64,000 nucleotides of DNA, from positions 14,555,361-14,619,360 of the forward strand of contig NC_067120.1 in the NCBI RefSeq assembly GCF_021347895.1. The letters run 5' to 3'. Source of the DNA: Acanthochromis polyacanthus (lineage: Eukaryota; Chordata; Actinopteri; Pomacentridae). How positions within the stretch are numbered: the first letter of the stretch is position 1; each line of letters starts with the position of its first letter. The notes under the pieces are model-generated. The model saw only the letters and a list, made by a program, of their open reading frames with translations. It was not told the DNA's origin and ran no database searches. Made by a program: the position numbers and the translations under genes. This document shows, in pieces, positions 1 to 8,944 of this stretch.

Positions 1-357
1 CTCTGGAGCCTCAAACTGCCCCAAACAGCTCCTCATGTCACTAATCATGATAAGGAACAGCAGCGAAGAGCATTAGGACGTAAAGACTGTGAGACTAGTG
101 GACAACAACGGTTACAAAATGATGATTCACCCAAATTACCAGCAAAGAAAAAAAAAAGAAAAAAAAAAAAAAGCTTTTCTCGCTCATCTTCGGTGGCATA
201 ACGCTATGTAGATAGTTTTATTTTATTATACCTGTGTTATAATATCCATCTCTTGGACTGATGTCTCATGAGTATGTGGGGAGGTAATTTCATTCGTACT
301 CACAGCACAGTAATAACTTCCCTTTAAACAAATTAGATGCAACATCTCCTTCCAAAC
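1..357 (-). other. Probable 3' UTR and downstream flank of the TRIM gene
   Basis: This follows the TGA at 358 on the minus strand. Two overlapping AATAAA signals (minus strand, 217-227) lie about 131-141 nt after the stop. An A-rich tract at about 149-172 on the plus strand is simple sequence. Nothing coding is visible. Confidence 0.5.
217..227 (-). terminator. Tandem AATAAA polyadenylation signals for the TRIM gene
   Basis: The minus strand reads AATAAAATAAA here, two overlapping canonical hexamers about 135 nt past the stop codon. The position is suitable for 3' end formation; the cleavage site itself is not identifiable. Confidence 0.5.
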
Positions 358-532
358 TCAATCCCTGTAACTCTGGATAATCCACAGAACAGCGTCAATA
401 ATTCTCTGAGGGACCATTTCTACAGAAAGTGGTCCAGGTAAAACTGTCCACAGCAAGGTGTGTTGATTATACAGAACAAGTTTTTTTCTGATTAAAGTGA
501 ACAGACTCTTAGACTGGGTCAACAAATCACCA
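358..532 (-). CDS. TRIM gene last coding exon (short C-terminal tail)
   Basis: After a long pyrimidine tract, the acceptor TTGAAAG|TGGTGATT continues the frame left by the 23-bp exon. It encodes 57 residues (GDLLTQSKSLFTL..., ending IIQSYRD) and a TGA at 360-358. No PRY-SPRY, NHL or other familiar C-terminal domain is visible. The tail is hydrophobic and Leu/Ile-rich. Another acceptor slightly upstream cannot be ruled out, but this one is the phase-correct choice. Confidence 0.72.
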
Positions 533-3500
533 CTTTCAATGCACACACAGAGGGAAAAAAAAAAAAAAAAAACCACTTACAGTTGGCCAATCTTGCTGTA
601 TTCCTGCAATGTGAGAAAAAAGAGCAGACATTTTCTTGTGTAAATACATACGAGCCAACAGTAAGTCTTGTGTTTTACCAACAAACAAGTTCTTCTAACA
701 GTCAACCGACCATGATGAAGGCCTGGTCCTGAATGCGAGTGTCTCCTTTGGCGTCAGCCAGACACTCCAGCATGTGGAGGCCTTGTTGGATGGACTGCAG
801 GGAGGTCTGGAGGTGGCTGAGTTTCTCCTCTAGTCCTCCCAGAACTTTGCTCTCCTCCTTTGCCACACACTGAAGAGCTGATTGTTCCTCCTGCTCCAAG
901 GCCTCTCTGATGGCTCCGTACTGCTGCCTCACCCCTTTTCGTGCGTCACTTAAAACCACCTGAACATACATGTCACATCTTGGTTACCAAGTGTTGTTTT
1001 TTTTTTAATTGCAGTTACATGACTCTTATTTCCTATTATTGGTCTACCCCGCAACCAATAAGAGATGTCAAATTTTGAATTGAAGACTAAGTTTTCTCTA
1101 GGCATAGGAACTTCAAACAAACTTTAAATGCTAAAACATCTGAACATGTTACAGCACTAATAGGTGTTACGAATGTGATTTTCAAAACGTATCCTTGAGA
1201 TCAACTCAAATTGTAAGGTTGATAAATGAACTTTTTTGTATTTAGCTTACATTTCAAGTACTCAGTAAAGTATTCCTACTCTAATATAAAACACACGACT
1301 GTAGACTTTCATAATCCATTTATAGTTGATATGTTTACCAAAAAACTGAAATGCCAAAATATTATCAATATACTGTGACTTTTTCCCATGGGGAAAAACA
1401 CTGATTTGTCTGCACATCAGTAAAACATTTCACAGAAAGGGAAAAATCTCTTGTAAATCCAAGCAATGAACCTAAATATACATGTAAATCAGTGAGAAAT
1501 AAAGAGCTAATTCTCTAACTCGGAACATCTCTTTCTTCTGTGTGAGCTCAGTCACTCTGTTCTTCACTTGCTGTTCAGCTTCTTGCAGTTGTTTGATCTC
1601 TTCTTTCAGGTTCCCCTGGGGAAAAAACATCCACAGAGACAAAAAGTTAATTCTTACAACATTGTAATAACTGGTACCTTAGAGCCACAGAAAAAACACA
1701 TTTAGCACATCTCTAAAACACTTTTTTGACCTATGTTACAGATGGAGGTAGTCTGTAACCTCCAGCACTCCTAACGAGACTCTCACTCAGCTCACCTGTC
1801 CTCATTGCACCCAGCTGGTGCTCATCAGCCTGGGTAGTCTATAAAAGGAGGTTTTCTCGCACAGTTTGGTGTGTGACACCAAAGAGCCAACACCTTCAGT
1901 TGGTCTCACTTAGTTTGTGTGCTGAGTGTTTGAGTAATGAGAGTGGTTATGTGTTTTGAAGGAGAGGGTCAATTCTAGAGTTTTGTGAGGGTTTAGCTCC
2001 AAGGAAATGGTTGTGCTTAATATTCCCCCCCACCAAATGATTCTACCTTTGTTTGAGGCCTCTTTACTAGTGATGGCGAGATGAAGCACTGAGGCTTTCC
2101 ATCCAATTGGTTCATTCATGGGTTGAAGCTTCATTTGCTGTACTGCGCCATCAAGTGGACAAATAAAAAAGGCAGAGTGCCTATAATGACAGACTGGCTT
2201 TGGCATTTGAAGCTTTGAATTGTTTAAATGAGAATGCCAATAAACACGTAATATACTTAATATAATGTGTTTTTCCTGACAGCAGAGCTAGAGGGAAGTG
2301 GGGGGAAAATGGGGAGGGATTTATAGTTTGACTGCTTGATTGAGGTCAGGTTCTGGTTTTCTGTGAAGTGTTTCAATACTTTTAATTGTAATAAGGCTAT
2401 TAGGGCTGGCCCAAATGGTGGTTTCTGGTCTCCAAATATTCGTTCCACCCCCTAACATCCTACGGGGGGGATGTGGCGGAGACGGCCCGAATATTTGGAT
2501 CCATTTGTCTGGTCTCCCGGATGCAAATTTTGCATATTGCCTTCGTTTTGTCTTCAGTTAAACTGAAGAATTCCCAAACAGCGGAAGTCTTCCGCATCTT
2601 GTCTTGTGTTTATACAACAAAGTGAAGCGTAACGTCAGAGTCGGCAGACACCTGGCCATTCAGGAGGTGGTAACAAACACGAATGGATGAACTGAAGTGG
2701 GGCGAAGGGAAGAGAGGAGCTCCGAATATTCGTATTTTTGTCTGAGGGGAGGAGGGGGTTATCATAGACATATGTTTATGTGATCACACGACGGGATGAG
2801 GCGATGTGGCCGAAGGCGGAGGGAAGATGGTAACGCTGCATATTCGTTCCGCCCGGTAACGTCCGACCGGGGGGGGGGCCCCCCGAATATCCGGATACCG
2901 CCGTAGTTAACGAATATTCGGGTCCAGCCCTAAAGGCTATACAAGTAAAATGTGCTTGTGCTACTTTTTGTTTTGTGACTGTGCTTGTGGTACCAGTGAA
3001 AAACAAAAGTAGGGACAGCATTTTATTCAAAAATGAAAATTTTTTGGACAGTGCTGGGATTTAGGTGCCTTCTTTTTTTTTGGACAATATTTCTCCAGCT
3101 CCTTGGAACACAAACAGACACTTAAACTTTTAAAACACCAGAATAAAAAAAAGAAATTAGATCAAGCGATGTGCGGCGTTGTCACAGGTAGTCATATTAC
3201 ACTTCACTTATGTGCCCCTTTATTAGGAGAAATCAGGTCAAAGGGGAGAATCTTCTTTTTGGCCTTCTTCTATATATTTTGAATCACACATCAAACCCAC
3301 GAACCAGTCGCGCAGTACGACCGGCTCACGAGGCTTCGGACATCATAATTTTCGACTCCTCCCCTAAATGAAGCAGGCTACGATACGCGCTTCGTGGAAA
3401 CACCCCTTCTATTACTCGACACATGCTTTGAAGCCTCGGCACATCTAACATCACTACTCTTTACTTTAGTTTGCTTTCTTCTAGCAAAATTAGTGGGTGG

Positions 3501-6500
3501 CTGTGGAGAGTCCTAGCTCCACTCCACCTTTTAGACCCCAAAGGCCTTATTTTTGTTTTATTTTTGCAAAGGCGCAGATTTTCTTTGTTACTTTAAATAA
3601 AGTGGTTGCACTTGAAAGCAGGAATACACTCCTTAAAAAGCAACTGAAAGTGCACGTTCTTATTGTCAAATTTAGTGGAACATGGGCATTCTGAATGAGA
3701 TTAATTCAGACTATTCATCTGCTGGAAGCTTCAGTGTAAATTCAAGTATAATAATTAAGCTCATGCATCTACTAAATTACTTTATTACTGCAAGTTAGTT
3801 AACACCAGGAAAAAAAGCAAAATGCTACTTGTTTGCACAAAGAAGACAACCCAGTTCTGTCAGATTACAAAAATAACCTCAATCTTCCACCCTCCACATT
3901 CAGAGTCTGGAAAACTGAGTAGGCTGCAAGAATTAACTGACTAGTTGTCAATTTGTATTTTGTTCTGACAAATCGACATTCAACTTAGCACAGCAAAGTT
4001 GAAAGATTTCAGACATCGGTTGAAGATGCGGCATGATTTTTAAAAATAAAAATAACGCCCGTCTGTCCAGTTACATCTGATCCCTCAAAGTTTGGGCACC
4101 ATGTTTGAAAAGGCTACAAGTCATACACAGTTCTTTGTACTCAATACTATGTTCTTTTATTTCAGATTGAATGTGCTCAAGCACAACTGCCTAAAAAGCC
4201 AAAATTTGAACTGTCAAATGTGGTCTAAACTGTGTGACTCCATGAAGTCTACACTCACCCTGAGCTCCAACTCTGCCTCTTTGATGCTGATGCAGACATG
4301 GCCGCGGTGGGCGCCGATGACGGTACAAACCGTGCACACACACACTGAGCACTGCTGGCAGTAGATCCGGTTCATGTCCTGGTGCTCCTGGCACCTCCAC
4401 AGAGTAATGTCTTCCACAGGAGCAACCAGGGTGTGATTCTGGAAGACAGGGGAGTCCAAATGAGGGCGCAGGTGCTCTGTACACATGGAGGCTCCGCACA
4501 CCAGGCAGGTCTTCACCGCAGACTGATACCCAGTTTTAGGGCAATAATGACAGGGCACAGGGCTGTTCGTTTTGTTCTCCGACTTGGAGAACATGCCAGC
4601 GCCACTCGGGGATCCTGAAGCAGCCACAGGCCTTTTATTGAATATCAAAGGTGCTTTGCTGGCATGATGTACAGGAGATGCAGTCGCTTCTGGAACTGAG
4701 ATCCCAGGAGAGTTGACAGATGAGGCAAGTTTCTTTACCAGTGCAGGAATTCCCGTCACTTCTGTTTCTTTCTTGTTTGCAAGAGGAGGTGATTCACATA
4801 AATCTACTTCATCTGAGCTGTCGGATTCATCCAACATGACGACTTCCTCTGGTTTACTCTTGCTCTGCTGAACTGGGATGTCTTGTGGCCCATCACTTGC
4901 AGGTACTGCCTTGCTGTCAGAGTTCTCGCTGGAAGATGCACCATCACCGTGCTCATGCTGTGCAGATACTGGGGGCTCTGCTTTGTTGGATGTCTCCACA
5001 TCTGTCGACTGCCCAGGTTTATTTAACAGGGAAGTGGTGGGTCTCTCTGTTTCAGTGGACTGACTACGAGGAGATTCCACAGTTGCCCGCTTTGTATCAG
5101 GTTGCTCAGGAACAGGCGTGCCGGCCTTTCTCTTCCCGAGGAGTCGGCTGGCCAGTGATGGCCTCCTCAGTGTTGAGTCAAATCTACTTTGTTCATCATT
5201 ACTGGATGTGTCTGTAAAAGAGACAATACAAGCTTAGAAAATTTGGTCAGGGAGAAGGTTAATTCACTTTTATAGCAATACTCCAAATCAACACTGCAGG
5301 CTACCTTCTACACTCAAAAATATAAACGCAACACTTTTGTTTTCGCTCCCGTTTTTTATGAGATGAACTCAAAGATCTAAAACATTTTCCACATAAACAG
5401 TATCACCATTTCCCTCAAATATTGTTGACAAATCTGTCTAAATCTGTGACAGTGAGCACTTCTCCTTTGCTGAGATAATCCATCCCACCTCACAGGTGTG
5501 CCATATCAAGATGCTGATTAGACACCATGATTAGTGCACAGGTGTGCCTTAGACTGCCCACAATAAAAGGACACTCTGAAAGGTGCAGTTTTGTTTATTT
5601 TAACAATATAGTTACTTTAGATTAAGATTTCACATTACCAAAAAATAAGAAAACAAAAAACATTAATTAAAAAAAACATTGTCAAACATTAAACTAGCTG
5701 TTTGGCTTGGGGCATTGATGAAATAGATCCGTTGTATAGTTGTCCATGACTTGTTTCACAGAAAAGTATTTAAATTGAGTTACAACATAGTGTGCGTCAC
5801 TATTAGAAACTTCACTCCTGATTTATCAATCACTGGGAACATTTTTGTAAATATCGAGACACTATGAGAAAGCTTTACTGAAAATGTTTACTTGTATACT
5901 TCCACATAGTAAAAATTTCTGAAGAAAGATGATGTTTTGAATTCTCCAAACTGACAGCAACATCTTTTCTATGGAGTAAGTCCAGTGTAGTCGAGATTTC
6001 TTTCGGTGCCACAAGTAAAATGAAGCTAGTTAATTATCTAAAATAACTAATTGGCTACAGAATGATGTTAGCTTGCATTAGAAGACACTTGTTACAACGC
6101 TACTCGTTGCCGTTTCACATCCGCTCGTGACTAGCATGGTAGCAGGACATCTCTAAAGTTAGCTAAGTGAGCTAGCACCAGTTACCTTCAGTACACTTCA
6201 ACTAAACGCTACTTTCTGTCCGGTTACTAGTCCGCAGTTACTAAGGTTAAGCTGTACCTGTAGAGCTGCGAGGCTGCGTCCGTCGGCTGGTAGGAGGCAG
6301 CCGGATGAGGCTGTTGTCAAACGGCAGGCTCTGGTACACCGTGTTACACCTCGACAGCGGACAGTGGTAGGGCCCTGCCGGAGTGATGCTCCACAAGTCA
6401 CCGATACACCGCTGGCAGAACCGGTGATTACACTTCAGGGTGACGGGCTCCCGGGTCTGCACGTTGCAGACGGGGCACATCGCGGGGGTCTCCAGCGACG

Positions 6501-6507
6501 CTCCCAT
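358..6507 (-). CDS. TRIM (RBCC) E3 ubiquitin ligase without PRY-SPRY, six coding exons
   Basis: The inferred coding exons are 6507-6258, 5211-4259, 1615-1520, 959-711, 603-581 and 532-358; phases agree at every junction and give about 581 residues. Order of parts: RING (C11, C14, C26, H28, C31, C34, C49, C54), a Ser/Glu-rich linker, a SUMO-interacting-like motif near 206-217, B-box 1 from about C304, B-box 2 at about 357-388, coiled coil about 402-516, then a 58-residue tail. The 96-bp and 23-bp exons are typical of the TRIM family, whose members ubiquitinate targets and often act in innate immunity. The usual PRY-SPRY exon is replaced by a short exon ending in a stop codon. The start at 6507 has A at -3 and G at +4. 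An ISRE sits just upstream. I cannot assign a specific TRIM number. The architecture is certain; the family name is well supported by the motifs. Confidence 0.88.
581..603 (-). CDS. TRIM gene coding exon 5 (23-bp micro-exon)
   Basis: A 23-bp exon lies between acceptor CATTGCAG|GAATAC and the strong donor CAACT|GTAAGTGG. It encodes EYSKIGQ plus two bases of the next codon. Many TRIM genes have a 23-bp exon at this place encoding a very similar peptide, so size, position, phase and product all agree. It is too short for ORF finders. Confidence 0.85.
711..959 (-). CDS. TRIM gene coding exon 4 (coiled coil)
   Basis: The acceptor is ATGTTCAG|GTGGTT. The exon encodes 83 residues with repeated Glu/Gln/Leu heptads (REALEQEEQSALQCV, LEEKLSHLQTSLQSIQQ). 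The donor ATCATG|GTCGGT is weak, but it is supported because the product then joins in frame to the 23-bp exon at 603-581, giving the family-like junction FIM-EYSKI. At 249 bp it is somewhat longer than the usual 231-234 bp of this exon. Confidence 0.82.
960..1519 (-). other. TRIM gene intron (between coding exons 3 and 4)
   Basis: AT-rich intron of 560 bp. I see no repeat, hidden exon or regulatory motif that I can support. Confidence 0.7.
1520..1615 (-). CDS. TRIM gene coding exon 3 (96-bp coiled-coil exon)
   Basis: The acceptor TTTCCCCAG|GGGAAC and donor TTCCGA|GTTAGA bound exactly 96 bp, which is the standard size of this exon in TRIM genes. It encodes 32 residues rich in Glu, Lys and Gln with heptad-like spacing (N-L-K-E-E-I-K-Q-L-Q-E-A-E), fitting the coiled coil that dimerises TRIM proteins. 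It is in phase 0 at both ends. Confidence 0.87.
2068..3456. mobile_element. Outer hAT-type nonautonomous element, host of a nested insertion
   Basis: The ends are TAGTGATGGCGAGATG and the inverted CATCTAACATCACTA, followed by GAGGCTT-like subterminal matches on both sides. It is flanked by an exact 8-bp direct repeat CTCTTTAC at 2060-2067 and 3457-3464, the TSD length of hAT elements. About 532 bp of its 1389 bp is the later insertion at 2401-2932, leaving roughly 850 bp of its own sequence. No transposase frame is recognisable. Confidence 0.8.
2401..2932. mobile_element. Inner hAT-type MITE with repeated GAATATTCG motifs
   Basis: Terminal inverted repeats TAGGGCTGG and CCAGCCCTA are flanked by an exact 8-bp TSD AAGGCTAT (2393-2400 and 2933-2940). 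Several GAATATT(C/T)G motifs and CCGAATATT inverted copies occur near both ends and inside, the sort of subterminal repeats a transposase may bind. It carries no coding capacity. Because it interrupts the outer element, it is the younger insertion. Confidence 0.85.
4259..5211 (-). CDS. TRIM gene coding exon 2 (Ser-rich linker, SUMO-interacting-like motif, two B-boxes)
   Basis: The acceptor is TTTTACAG|ACACATCC and the donor is CAGG|GTGAGT (phase 0). The exon codes for about 318 residues. The first 220 are rich in Ser, Glu and Pro and look disordered, and they include EEVVMLDESDSSDEVDL, a hydrophobic VVML core followed by acidic residues and serines, as in phospho-regulated SUMO-interacting motifs. 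The last third holds Cys/His clusters of two B-boxes, including CLVCGASMC and HxxLV, then RCQEH and CQQCSVCVCTVC followed by a GAHRGH end. Confidence 0.9.
5212..6257 (-). other. TRIM gene first intron
   Basis: The intron contains a Tc1-like MITE fragment at about 5309-5593. The remainder is AT-rich with no feature I can support. Confidence 0.6.
5309..5593. mobile_element. Tc1/mariner-like MITE fragment (CACTCAAAAATATAAACGCA end)
   Basis: Starts at TA followed by CACTCAAAAATATAAACGCA and continues with sequence I recognise as a very common teleost Tc1-like nonautonomous family, including paired ACAGGTGTGCC motifs. The opposite terminal inverted repeat is missing, so the copy is truncated near 5593. 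Confidence 0.65.
6258..6507 (-). CDS. TRIM gene coding exon 1 (RING finger)
   Basis: This exon encodes the N-terminal RING with the pattern CPVC, then CNHRFCQRC, then CPLSRC. The last cysteine pair is spaced C-x4-C instead of the common C-x2-C of TRIM RINGs. The exon ends in phase 1 at ACAG|GTACAG. The reading frame is open upstream of the ATG to about 6684, but nothing there looks conserved, and the ATG at 6507-6505 has a good Kozak context, so the upstream frame is treated as 5' UTR and promoter. Confidence 0.88.
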
Positions 6508-6526
6508 TTTGTTTTGGCTGATGTTA

Positions 6527-6539
6527 AGTTTCGGTTTCC
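6527..6539 (-). promoter_or_regulatory. ISRE (interferon-stimulated response element) at the TRIM gene start
   Basis: The minus strand reads GGAAACCGAAACT, matching the ISRE consensus GAAANNGAAACT bound by ISGF3 and IRFs. It lies 20-32 bp upstream of the inferred ATG, so it is in the core promoter or very short 5' leader. A GC-box-like GGCGGAGC lies further upstream near 6580. No TATA box is evident. Interferon induction is an inference. Confidence 0.7.
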
Positions 6540-6936
6540 GCGATGACAAGCGGAGGAGGAGCCACAGATTTGAATCCCGCTCCGCCTCCCACTGACTGGG
6601 CCTTAAAGCTGCACAGCCTATGTGGAGAAAAACAGACTGGATATGCAGGAACCGCTGCAAAAACCAAGCAGACCTGCACTCCATATGGTCATTCCAGAAC
6701 TGGAGGACTTTTGGGCTTCAAAATGTCTCTTGTGCATATTTCTGCTCCATATTCATCAGAAATAGGGTCAATATATAATTGCGGGACTTTCTGTATCATA
6801 GTTGACAGATATAGTTTACATTTTTGCTGTTTTCAGGGCTAACATCAACCTCTCTGTTTTGTTCTTTTTTTTCCCCCCTTTTTGGTTTGATTCCGTTTAA
6901 TTCCCTGATTGCACTTCATATAATTCTCAAGAACTT

Positions 6937-7065
<129 letters not shown>

Positions 7066-7175
7066 CCCCCCCCCTTGGAGTCTTGCCAGTCTTTTCTTCA
7101 GGAGGAAGTGACATCATGTGGAGCAGGTCATGTGATGTGGAATTAACACACTTCCTTGAGAGGTGTTTTTGTAAT

Positions 7176-7731
7176 TGGCCATTACAAAAACACTAATAAT
7201 ACTTACAGGCACGATATCCAGCCTTGACTTTTCTTGTAGTTACGTGCTGGGTATTAATAAGGGCATACTTTGTGCACTGGTGTCTCAGCATGGACTATGT
7301 ACTGTTGTAGGACAACTGTTGGGAGCATAGTCCGCAGCGCACTTGAGTGAAAATATATGTAGTTAGTCCCAGGTTCTACTAAAGTCATGGTGCTGGTAAA
7401 ATCTGAATATCACAAATCACATTTTACCGTGGTTGGTGTTCCATGGGTGAAATGGTCCTATGCAGACGACCGTCTTCTGCCACGCGCGACATCGGTCATA
7501 ACCTGCAGCCTCGCACGTGCTCCTCTCTCAAAGCCCACATCATGGAGCGCCACCGAAGCGTCAGATATATAGCACAGTGCGCCAGAACATTCAAGCTGTA
7601 AACCAATGAAACTCTATGTGAAGGTCACGTGGTGTCATCAGTCACGTGGTGTCATCAGTCACGTGACAATGGTCACTTGATATCCACTCTGGCGTTTTGA
7701 GTGCTCCGGTGTCATTTGCCCATCTAGTAAT
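7176..7731. other. Insertion within the TIR element, absent from the copy at 59 kb
   Basis: The related copy at about 59.53 kb is continuous where this copy has about 556 extra bases. The segment is bounded by GTAAT at 7171-7175 and 7727-7731. Its left border forms a perfect 13-bp inverted repeat with the flank (7163-7193). It contains the CACGTG tandem repeat at about 7622-7668. No known family was recognised. Confidence 0.5.
7622..7668. repeat. Short tandem repeat with E-box CACGTG
   Basis: The unit GTCACGTGGTGTCATCA is repeated about 2.7 times, each copy containing a perfect CACGTG E-box. A functional role is not shown. Confidence 0.7.
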
Positions 7732-8144
7732 AGGTAACTTAGGTGAAAGTGATTTCTCGGACACAGATACAATTTGTTTTTTTTCATATAAAATTTGGCA
7801 TATTGCCAAAAAAGAAATGTCTGCCATGATTATCTCAAATTAATAAAAAGAAGACAATCAAAACAATTTTTCAATAATCTCGTTTCATTATTGTTTAGAT
7901 AATTTGATGATATTTGTTGTTATTAAATTGGGACAATTATTTAGTTGACATTTTAGTGACATCCAGTCGTTTTCTATTAATAAGTAATTGTTTCCATGAT
8001 AAATAATTATGTAATTTGTAAAGACATGATCAGAATGAACATAAAAAAACATTAGTTTCTTTTCTTTTTTTAACTTTTAATAAAAATGTATGCAAGATAT
8101 ACCCCATGGACTTCAAAAGTCCCTCAATTATATATTGACCCAGG

Positions 8145-8555
8145 TGTTACTGCTGACCAAGAGGACAAACTTATTTAAAACAGTAAAGAAAAAGTCAAAA
8201 GAATTTGTCTTCTCCTGATAAAATGAATAACAGGGTTGCATGAGGTGGTGAGACATTCAATCAAGGCTGGCAATGTTATGAAAATATGTAAAATAGAAGA
8301 GAGGACACAGCTTTGCTGTACCCATTCTTTTGGAAAACTGTTTGATAATGTTAATTCCAGTGTATTATGTGATTCACTGTTTTCTTCTTCTACCAGTGAA
8401 AAAGGTTATGGTGACAGGGTTGTTGTGGAACACACGCATAATAATTATTATTTAAAATATTGTGTTGATGAGAAAAAATGTTTCCATAATTACAATAGAC
8501 GTCAATGAGAAAAATAATACCCCCCAAAAAATGATTATTTAAATTTCATTTTAAC
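8145..8555. other. Intergenic, AT-rich
   Basis: I see no gene, repeat family or regulatory signal here that I can support. Confidence 0.6.
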
Positions 8556-8568
8556 TGTTTTATGTGAG

Positions 8569-8931
8569 GGCTGCTCAGTGGAGTAGTGGTTAGCACTTTC
8601 GCCTTACAGCAAGAAGATCCCTGGTTCGAATCTCAGGGTGGGCCTGGGATCTTTCTGCATGGAGTTTGCATGTTCTCCCTGAGCATGCGTGGGTTTTCTC
8701 CGGGTACTCTGGCTTCCTCCCACAGTCCAAAAATATGCTGAGGTTAATTGATCACTCTAAATTGCCCGTAGGTGTGAATGCGAGTGTGATTGTTTGTCTG
8801 TGTATGTAGCCCTGCGACAGACTGGCGACCTGTCTAGGGTGTCCCCTGCCTTCACCCGAGTCAGCTGGGATAGGCTCCAGCACCCCCCGCAACCCTAATG
8901 AGGATAAAGCGGTGTATAGAGGATGGATGGA
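8569..8931 (+). mobile_element. tRNA-derived SINE, full length, with 13-bp target duplication
   Basis: The head contains a polymerase III A-box-like TAGTGGTTAGCAC and a B-box GGTTCGAATC. It is followed by the conserved fish body (TTTGCATGTTCTCCCT, TCCTCCCACAGTCCAAAA, CAGCTGGGATAGGCTCCAG) and a GGATGGATGGA tail. A perfect 13-bp direct repeat TGTTTTATGTGAG flanks it (8556-8568, 8932-8944), as expected for LINE-driven retroposition. The (GGAT)n tail suggests an RTE-type partner LINE, which is inference. Related copies are at 32900, 41121 and 54315. Confidence 0.9.
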
Positions 8932-8944
8932 TGTTTTATGTGAG

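Larger units (their letters stand above)
1616..4258 (-). other. TRIM gene intron with nested hAT insertions
   Basis: This intron holds the nested elements at 2068-3456. In the proximal part (about 1790-1900) there is a plus-strand TATAAAAGG flanked by LTR-promoter-like sequence, possibly an old LTR fragment. The distal part, 3465-4258, shows nothing recognisable. Confidence 0.6.

Noticed and set aside
2100..2206. Possible coding remnant in the outer hAT element (98-residue frame)
   Set aside because: No transposase motif; the frame covers the TIR and subterminal region.
6508..6684. Longer N-terminus for the TRIM protein
   Set aside because: The frame would run through the ISRE and GC-box region; TRIM proteins normally start a few residues before the RING.
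8569..8650. A true tRNA gene
   Set aside because: A-box and B-box are present but the segment is the head of a SINE with tail and target duplication.
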